From positions 78,264 through 96,199 of the forward strand of contig DGNJ01000058.1 in assembly GCA_002388905.1 (NCBI GenBank): a DNA stretch of 17,936 bases, written 5' to 3'. Origin of the DNA: Cellvibrionales bacterium UBA4495. Lineage in GTDB: Bacteria; Pseudomonadota; Gammaproteobacteria; Pseudomonadales; Porticoccaceae. Positions 12,512 to 17,936 of the stretch are shown piece after piece. How positions within the stretch are numbered: the stretch's first letter is position 1; the number at the start of each line of letters is the position of its first letter. The position numbers and the translations under genes are program-made. Below the pieces are notes generated by a model, which searched no databases, was not told the origin of the DNA, and saw only the letters and a list, made by a program, of their open reading frames with translations.

Positions 12512-13708
12512 ATGACGAATGACGCAGATATAGTTGCCGTGGCCGCCGTGCGCACCGCCATCGGCGCTTTTGGCGGTACGCTCCGCGATGTGCCCGCTTA
12601 CGATCTGGGGGCCGCGGCCATCGGCGCCGCCCTGGAGCGCGCCGGTATCCGGGGCGCCGATGTCGATCAGGTGATCTACGCCAACTGCCGCCAGGCGGGC
12701 AATGGGCCCAATCCGGCCCGGACCGCGGCGGTGCGCGGCGGGGTGTCGCGGTCGGCGCCGGTTTACACCGTCAATATGGCCTGCCCGTCCGGCATCAAAT
12801 CCGCCATGCTCGCGTCCCGGGAACTGAGTGCCGGCGATGCCCGGGTTATTGTTGCCGGCGGCATGGAATCCATGAGTACCATGCCCTACCTGCTCAAGGG
12901 AGCCCGCTGGGAAGGCTTTAAGGCCGGCGACAAAACCCTGATGGATTCCTGGAGCGATACCGTCGATCCCCTGTGCGGTTTCGGCATGGGCATGACCGCC
13001 GAAAACCAGGTGGAGAAGCACGGCCTCAGCCGGGCCGAGCAGGACAAATTTGCCCTGCAATCCCAGCAAAAGGCGGCGGCGGCCCGGGAAGCCGGGCACT
13101 TTGCCCGGGAGATAACACCCTTCGCCATTGAGCCCAGCCGAAAGAATCCCGACGGCATCGTTTTCGACCGGGACGAACCATTGCGGCCCAACTCGTCCCT
13201 GGAATCCCTGGCGAAACTGAAGCCCGCCTTCAAGAAGGACGGCACCGTCACCGCCGGCAATGCCTGCACCATGGGCGATGCCGCCAGTGCCCTGGTGTTC
13301 ACTACCCGGGAGCACGCCAGGGCCATGGGCGCCACGCCGCTGTTTTCCGTGGTCTCCTTTGCCGAGACCGCCGTCGATCCGGAGACCATGGGCGACGGTC
13401 CGGCCCACTCCATTCCCCTGGCCCTGGAGCGGGCGGCCATGTCACTGGAGGATATGGATTTCATCGAAGTCAACGAGGCCTTTGCCGCACAGATGCTGGC
13501 CAATGAACGGGTGCTGAAATGGGACCGCAGCAAGGTCAATGTCTGGGGCGGCGCCATTGCCCTGGGCCATCCCACCGGCTTCAGCGGCGGGCGGCTGCTG
13601 GTAACCCTCGACAACATCCTGCGCAGGGAGGACGGGGAACTGGGCGTGGCCGGTATCTGCGGTGGCGGCGGGGTTACCTGCGCCATGGTGATCCGGCGCG
13701 AAAGCTGA
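12512..13708 (+). CDS. Thiolase (acetyl-CoA acyltransferase)
   Basis: A 398-residue thiolase from the chosen ATG; the frame extends upstream to 12341 but that part overlaps the preceding hydratase gene and has no thiolase character. The acylated cysteine is Cys91 in NMACPSGIKS (most thiolases have C-A-S-G; here Pro replaces Ala). NEAFAAQ (321-327), GHPTGFSGGR with His353, and GICGGGG with Cys383 complete the catalytic set. GHPTGFSGGR differs from the common GHPIGxSGAR, so the acyl pocket may suit an unusual beta-ketoacyl-CoA. The ribosome-binding site is modest (GGGAT). The next gene starts 7 bp after its stop, which supports co-transcription. It would cleave a 3-ketoacyl-CoA with CoA to release acetyl- or propionyl-CoA. 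Confidence 0.94.
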   Translation: MTNDADIVAVAAVRTAIGAFGGTLRDVPAYDLGAAAIGAALERAGIRGADVDQVIYANCRQAGNGPNPARTAAVRGGVSRSAPVYTVNMACPSGIKSAMLASRELSAGDARVIVAGGMESMSTMPYLLKGARWEGFKAGDKTLMDSWSDTVDPLCGFGMGMTAENQVEKHGLSRAEQDKFALQSQQKAAAAREAGHFAREITPFAIEPSRKNPDGIVFDRDEPLRPNSSLESLAKLKPAFKKDGTVTAGNACTMGDAASALVFTTREHARAMGATPLFSVVSFAETAVDPETMGDGPAHSIPLALERAAMSLEDMDFIEVNEAFAAQMLANERVLKWDRSKVNVWGGAIALGHPTGFSGGRLLVTLDNILRREDGELGVAGICGGGGVTCAMVIRRES

Positions 13709-13715
13709 GCGCCCC

Positions 13716-15005
13716 GTGTCCGACACCCCCCTGCAATCCTCGGTGAATTTCGCGGCCATAGCCGGCAGACTGCCCCCGGCTCCTGGGGTTGTCGTGCATT
13801 CCGCGTTCGCCCAGCCCGGCTACCTGCTCGAGCGCTTCGCCGATGCTTCGGCGGATTTTGCCGGCGCCACCGTCTATTCCCTGATGCCCATGTCGGAACC
13901 GGCGTACGGGGCACCGGCGGTGGTCGAAAGCCTGAACCTGGTGACCTTTTTCCCGGGAACGGGCCTGCGCAGGACTGTCAATCAGGGCCTGGCCACCATC
14001 GATCGCCAGAACCTCTCCGATATACCGGGCTTGTTTTCAACGGGGAAGCGGCATGCGGACCTGGTTCTCCTCCAGGTATCCGCTCCCAACGCCGACGGCG
14101 ACGTTTCCCTGGGTATTGCGGTCGATTATCTGCCCGCCGTGCTGGCACAGAAGCCCTTTGTGGTGGCCCAGGTCAATCCGCGCATGCCGTTTACGGCCGG
14201 CGATACCCGCCTCTCCCTGGGGGATATCGACGTCTGCGTGGACGTTGACGAACCCCTGACGGAGTTGCCGGCCAGCGCCGGCGATGCTGTCGAAAGCGCC
14301 ATTGCCGATCATGTGGCCGGGCTGGTGGAGGACGGCGATGTGCTCCAGGCCGGCATCGGTTCGCTGCCGGACCTGGTCCTGGCCAGGCTCGATCATCTCA
14401 AGCACCTGGGCGGGCACACCGGTATCATCACGGCGGCCTGGCGCAGGCTGATCGAGGCGGGCGTCGTGGACAACAGCCGCAAAAAGCGCTTTGCCGGCAC
14501 CACGGTAACCACAATGGCCGGTGGCGATGCCGGCTTTTACACGTTTCTCGACAACAACCCGGCCATCGAATTTCATGCCTGCGACCAAACCCATGGCAGG
14601 GAAGTTCTGGCCGCCATCGACGGACTCTGTGCCATCAACAGCGTCCTTCAAATGGACCTCGCCGGCAACGCCAACGCCGAGACGGTCAACGGTCGGCGTA
14701 TCGCGGCTATTGGCGGCCTCGCGGATTTTGCCGGGGGAGCATCCCGGGCCCCGGGTGGTAAAAGCATCATTGCCCTGAGATCCGCTTTCAGGCAGCGCGA
14801 CAGCGGGGAACTGGTGAGTAACATGATTCCGCGTCTGGACGGGAACGCCCCCCTTTCACTCGCCAGCGACAGCATCGATTTTGTCGTTACCGAATACGGC
14901 GTGGCTCCGTTGCGCGGATTGAATGCCGATGCCCGGGCCCGGGCGCTGATCGGCATTGCCCATCCGTCGTTTCGCGACGACCTGTCCCGTTCTTCGGGTT
15001 GTTGA
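13716..15005 (+). CDS. Acetyl-CoA hydrolase/transferase family protein (Cat1-type) lacking expected catalytic Glu
   Basis: A 429-residue protein with the two-domain acetyl-CoA hydrolase/CoA-transferase architecture (4-hydroxybutyrate and succinyl-CoA:acetate CoA-transferase relatives). Supporting segments are SAPNADGDVSLGIAVDYLP (about 122-140), LEDGDVLQAGIGSLPD-like (203-219), FLDNNPAIEFHACD (277-290) and INSVLQMDLAGNAN (307-320). Family members use a glutamate, Glu238 in the Clostridium 4-hydroxybutyrate enzyme, which I place in the family segment 'GxHTEM'. Here that segment is GGHTGII with Gly236. If the alignment holds, the standard covalent Glu-CoA transferase mechanism is unavailable. 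The gene starts with GTG, 7 bp after the thiolase stop, with no clear Shine-Dalgarno, so translation is probably coupled. It may act on a CoA thioester as a hydrolase or ring/C-C cleaving enzyme rather than a transferase. Confidence 0.85.
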   Translation: MSDTPLQSSVNFAAIAGRLPPAPGVVVHSAFAQPGYLLERFADASADFAGATVYSLMPMSEPAYGAPAVVESLNLVTFFPGTGLRRTVNQGLATIDRQNLSDIPGLFSTGKRHADLVLLQVSAPNADGDVSLGIAVDYLPAVLAQKPFVVAQVNPRMPFTAGDTRLSLGDIDVCVDVDEPLTELPASAGDAVESAIADHVAGLVEDGDVLQAGIGSLPDLVLARLDHLKHLGGHTGIITAAWRRLIEAGVVDNSRKKRFAGTTVTTMAGGDAGFYTFLDNNPAIEFHACDQTHGREVLAAIDGLCAINSVLQMDLAGNANAETVNGRRIAAIGGLADFAGGASRAPGGKSIIALRSAFRQRDSGELVSNMIPRLDGNAPLSLASDSIDFVVTEYGVAPLRGLNADARARALIGIAHPSFRDDLSRSSGC

Positions 15006-15057
15006 CCGCCCCGTCGGCGAAGGTCGCAAATACACTCAACGCGTTATCGGATTGATT

Positions 15058-17151
15058 ATGACTACAGCCAACGAAACCTCCCTTGTCAGTATTTCCCGCG
15101 AAGGCGACATCGCGGTGGTGACGGTGGATTCGCCGCCGGTCAATGCCCTGTCACTGGCGGTGCGCCGGCAACTGGACGCCGCCCTGCGCGAGGTTATCGA
15201 CGATGATGACGTGGCCGCCATTGTCCTGATCTGCGAGGGCCGGACGTTTTTTGCCGGCGCCGATATCAAGGAACTGGGCAAGCCGCCGGTGAGCCCGAAA
15301 ATCTCCGAGATCGAGAAGGTGCTGGAAGACAGTACCAAGCCCGTAATCGCCGCCATTCACGGCAATGCCCTGGGGGGCGGCCTGGAAATGGCTCTCGCCT
15401 GCCATTACCGCATCGCCACCGAATCGGCCAAATGCGGCCTTACGGAGGTGACCCTGGGAATACTGCCCGGGGCCGGCGGCACCCAGCGTCTGCCAAGGGT
15501 GGTGGGGGTCGCAAAGGCCCTGGACATGATCTGCCACGGCCGGCGCCTGTCTGCGGGGGAGTGTCGGCGCATCGGCCTGCTCGACGATCTGGTTGAAGAC
15601 GGTCGCCTGCTCGAGGGGGCACTGGCACTGGCGCAGCGCGTTATCGATGAAGAGCAGCCTCTGCGCCGGGTCCGGGATCGCCAGGAACACCTGGCCGAAG
15701 TCCGGGACAACCCGGCGATTTTCGATGAATTCAGCAAGGCCAATGCCCGCAAGTTCCGCGGCTATGCGGCGCCGGAGGTCAATATCCGCGCCGTTGCGGC
15801 CAGTGTTGAACTGCCCTTCGAGGAGGGCCTCATACGGGAGAAGGAACTTCTCCAGGAACTGGTCGGCGGTCCCCAGCCGGCGGCCCTGCAATACGCTTTC
15901 TTTGCCGAGCGGCAGGTCAACAGGATTCCCGACGTACCCGCCGATACGCCGCAAACTCCGATTGACCGCGTGGGGGTGGTGGGAGCCGGTACCATGGGTG
16001 GCGGCATCGCCATGAATTTCGCCAGCCTGGGCCTGCCGGTGACCGTGCTGGAGACCAGTCGGGAAGCGCTGGACCGGGGGCTCGGTACGGTCAGGCGCAA
16101 CTACGAGAGCAGTGCCCGCAAGGGGCGGATCAGTCAGGAACAGGCGGATGCGGCGGTGGCCCGGTTGCAGGGCACGCTGGCCATGGACGACCTGGCGGAC
16201 TGCGACCTGGTAATCGAGGCGGTGTTCGAGGACATGGGTGTGAAGAAGGAAGTTTTCGGTCGCCTGGACAAGGCGGTCAAGGATGATGCCATCCTGGCCA
16301 CCAACACCTCGTTCCTCGACGTCGAGGAAATCGCCTCCGCCACCGGCCGACCCTCCCAGGTGCTGGGGATGCACTTTTTCTCCCCCGCCAACATCATGAA
16401 ACTGGTGGAAGTGGTGCGCACCCCGCAAACCTCGGCCACCACCATCGCCACTGTTCTCGGGCTCGCCAGGAAGGCGGGCAAGATTCCGGTGCTGGTGGGC
16501 AACGGCCACGGTTTTGTCGGCAATCGCATACTCCAGCAGCGCAAGAGCCAGGCCCAGGAAGTGCTGCTGGAAGGCGTCATGCCCTGGGACGTGGACCGGG
16601 TGCTCACCGATTTTGGCTTTCCCATGGGTCCTTTCGCCATGTCCGATATGGCCGGCCTGGATATCGGCTGGAACCGCGAAACCTCCCGGGGCGAGACCAT
16701 TCGCGACCGGCTCTGCGAGCAGGACCGCCGGGGCCAGAAAACAGGGGCCGGCTACTATGACTACGACGACAAACGCAGACCCTCGCCCTCGCCGGTAACC
16801 GAGAAACTGATCGCCGATTTCCTGGCGGAGAAGGGCATCGAGCCGCGCCGGATCGACGAGCGGGAAATCCTCGAACGCTGCCTCTACCCGATGATCAACG
16901 AGGCCGCCAGAGTCCTGGAAGAGGGCATTGCCATCAGGGCCTCCGATATCGACGTGATCATGATCAACGGTTACGGCTTCCCGCGTTATCGCGGTGGCCT
17001 CACTTACTTCGCCGACCAGGAAGGTCTGAAAGAAGTGCTCGCCATTATGAAGAGGCTGGAGGCCTCGCTGGGGGAGGCGATGCGCCCCGCCCCGCTGCTC
17101 GAGAAACTTGCCGCCGAGGGCGGCCAGCTTCACAAGATCACCAACGGATAA
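15058..17151 (+). CDS. Bifunctional enoyl-CoA hydratase / 3-hydroxyacyl-CoA dehydrogenase
   Basis: A 697-residue multifunctional beta-oxidation enzyme. The N-terminal crotonase domain (about 1-190) has FAGADIKEL and [13 protein letters not shown] with Glu110, and [20 protein letters not shown] with Glu130; both hydratase glutamates are intact. The central NAD domain starts at [14 protein letters not shown] (about 306-318). NTS (416-418), [16 protein letters not shown] with His439 and Glu451, and [10 protein letters not shown] (481-490) are the hydroxyacyl-CoA dehydrogenase active site and C-terminal domain. Length and layout resemble the peroxisomal multifunctional type 1 / FadJ group. The frame is open upstream to 14956, but that overlaps the previous gene; the ATG at 15058 begins the conserved region. 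It is 52 bp after the CoA-transferase-like gene and 17 bp before the next thiolase. It hydrates trans-2-enoyl-CoA and oxidises the L-3-hydroxyacyl-CoA. Confidence 0.96.
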   Translation: MTTANETSLVSISREGDIAVVTVDSPPVNALSLAVRRQLDAALREVIDDDDVAAIVLICEGRTFFAGADIKELGKPPVSPKISEIEKVLEDSTKPVIAAIHGNALGGGLEMALACHYRIATESAKCGLTEVTLGILPGAGGTQRLPRVVGVAKALDMICHGRRLSAGECRRIGLLDDLVEDGRLLEGALALAQRVIDEEQPLRRVRDRQEHLAEVRDNPAIFDEFSKANARKFRGYAAPEVNIRAVAASVELPFEEGLIREKELLQELVGGPQPAALQYAFFAERQVNRIPDVPADTPQTPIDRVGVVGAGTMGGGIAMNFASLGLPVTVLETSREALDRGLGTVRRNYESSARKGRISQEQADAAVARLQGTLAMDDLADCDLVIEAVFEDMGVKKEVFGRLDKAVKDDAILATNTSFLDVEEIASATGRPSQVLGMHFFSPANIMKLVEVVRTPQTSATTIATVLGLARKAGKIPVLVGNGHGFVGNRILQQRKSQAQEVLLEGVMPWDVDRVLTDFGFPMGPFAMSDMAGLDIGWNRETSRGETIRDRLCEQDRRGQKTGAGYYDYDDKRRPSPSPVTEKLIADFLAEKGIEPRRIDEREILERCLYPMINEAARVLEEGIAIRASDIDVIMINGYGFPRYRGGLTYFADQEGLKEVLAIMKRLEASLGEAMRPAPLLEKLAAEGGQLHKITNG

Positions 17152-17168
17152 CCAACCTGGATACAGTC

Positions 17169-17936
17169 ATGCGCGAAGCCGTTATTGTTTCAACCGCCCG
17201 CACGCCCATAGGCAAGGCCTATCGGGGCGCTTTCAACAACACCCAGCCCCAGGCTCTGGCGGGCCACGCCATTGGCGAGGCGGTCCGGCGCGCGGGCCTG
17301 GAAGGGGACAGGGTCGAGGACGTGCTGCTCGGTGCCGCCCGCCAGGAGGGCGCCAGCGGCAGCAATATCGCCCGCCAGGCCGCCCTGCGCGCGGGCCTGC
17401 CGGTCAGTGTCTCCGGCGCCACCGTTAATCGTCAGTGCGCCTCCGGTCTTGTCGCCATCGGCATGGCCCATCACGCCATTGTCAACGAGGGAATGGAGGT
17501 CGCCGTGGGCGGCGGAGTGGAATCCGTCTCCCTGACCCAGAACGACAGGACCAATCTCTACCGCCGCCAGGACCCATGGCTGGTGGAGCACATTCCCCAG
17601 ATCTATATGACCATGATCGAGACCGCGGAGATCGTCGCCGACCGCTACGGTATCGGCCGCGACGAGCAGGATGCCTACGCCCTGCAAAGCCAGCAGCGCA
17701 CGGTCCGAGCCCAGGAGGAGGGCCGGTTCGACGCCGAGATAGCGCCCATGACCACCGTCAAGACCCTGGTGGACAAGGAAACAGGGCAGACCCGCGAGGA
17801 GCAGGTGACGCTGAGCGGCGACGAGTGCAACCGGCCGGGGACCACCCTGGACGGACTCAAGCAGTTGCAGCCGGTCTTCAGCGACGGCCAGCGTATTGCC
17901 GCGGGACGCCATATCACCGCCGGCAACGCCTCGCAG
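17169..17936 (+). CDS. Thiolase / acetyl-CoA C-acetyltransferase (partial, C-terminus outside window)
   Basis: The first 256 codons are in the window; the frame is open to the right edge. The protein begins MREAVIVSTARTPIGKAYRG, a textbook thiolase N-terminus, and has the acyl-accepting Cys90 in NRQCASGLVAI, then GGGVESVS and YGIGRDEQDAYALQSQQRT. It is more canonical than the thiolase at 12512 (C-A-S-G kept). The catalytic His and second Cys lie beyond the window. It starts 17 bp after the bifunctional hydratase/dehydrogenase, as the next gene of the same operon, so it probably serves as thiolytic partner of that enzyme. Two thiolases in one operon suggest two cleavage steps on different intermediates. 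Confidence 0.94.
   Translation, partial: MREAVIVSTARTPIGKAYRGAFNNTQPQALAGHAIGEAVRRAGLEGDRVEDVLLGAARQEGASGSNIARQAALRAGLPVSVSGATVNRQCASGLVAIGMAHHAIVNEGMEVAVGGGVESVSLTQNDRTNLYRRQDPWLVEHIPQIYMTMIETAEIVADRYGIGRDEQDAYALQSQQRTVRAQEEGRFDAEIAPMTTVKTLVDKETGQTREEQVTLSGDECNRPGTTLDGLKQLQPVFSDGQRIAAGRHITAGNASQ

Noticed and set aside
10495..12561. 688-codon open frame on the minus strand opposite the LLM and hydratase genes
   Set aside because: It is antisense to two well-supported genes, has low-complexity His/Gly/Arg-rich composition and no recognisable domain; long shadow frames are expected in GC-rich DNA.
14956..15057. Upstream extension of the bifunctional enzyme
   Set aside because: It overlaps the end of the CoA-transferase-like gene; crotonase-domain similarity begins after the ATG at 15058.
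15151..17133. 660-codon open frame on the minus strand opposite the bifunctional hydratase/dehydrogenase
   Set aside because: It mirrors the codon pattern of a certain gene on the other strand and shows no domain of its own.

Overview
The window is high-GC, densely coded DNA with Gammaproteobacteria-like gene content. It carries a glycolate oxidase operon followed by a large cluster of CoA-thioester (beta-oxidation-type) genes. No rRNA, tRNA, phage, transposon or CRISPR signal was seen. A free-living, probably marine or oil/terpenoid-using gammaproteobacterium is a plausible host, but that is inference from gene content only.

Layout. (1) 1-4001, minus strand: glcD-glcE-glcF-glcB (glcB cut by the window edge), with gaps of -1 to 27 bp. 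Together they encode the three-subunit glycolate dehydrogenase and malate synthase G: glycolate to glyoxylate, then glyoxylate plus acetyl-CoA to malate. (2) 4246-5837, plus strand: a TetR-family regulator divergent from glcD, then a crotonase-fold enzyme whose usual catalytic glutamates are replaced. (3) 5838-6154: a gene-free stretch packed with perfect palindromes and ending in a clear terminator for the minus-strand operon. (4) 6155-10352, minus strand: SDR dehydrogenase, two different acyl-CoA dehydrogenases (probable heteromer) and an EHN-type epoxide hydrolase. The last three are joined by ATGA overlaps. (5) 10510-17936, plus strand: LLM (luciferase-like) flavin/F420 oxidoreductase, enoyl-CoA hydratase/isomerase, thiolase, acetyl-CoA hydrolase/transferase-family protein, a two-domain hydratase/3-hydroxyacyl-CoA dehydrogenase, and a second thiolase cut by the window edge.

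How it fits together. Sections 4 and 5 supply every step of a beta-oxidation spiral (dehydrogenation, hydration, 3-hydroxy oxidation, thiolysis) plus less usual activities (LLM oxidoreductase, epoxide hydrolase, SDR, Cat1-type CoA-transferase fold). There is no acyl-CoA ligase and no ring oxygenase in view. The set therefore looks like the lower or middle part of a dedicated pathway for an unusual acid (branched, cyclic or terpenoid/steroid-like), not housekeeping fatty-acid oxidation. Acetyl-CoA released here could meet glyoxylate at malate synthase G.

Most interesting signals: a recurring CTGAC...GTTAT motif at four promoter regions that suggests one regulon, perhaps under the local TetR protein; a CoA-transferase-fold protein with Gly where the family's catalytic Glu is expected; and the palindrome array at 5841-6048.
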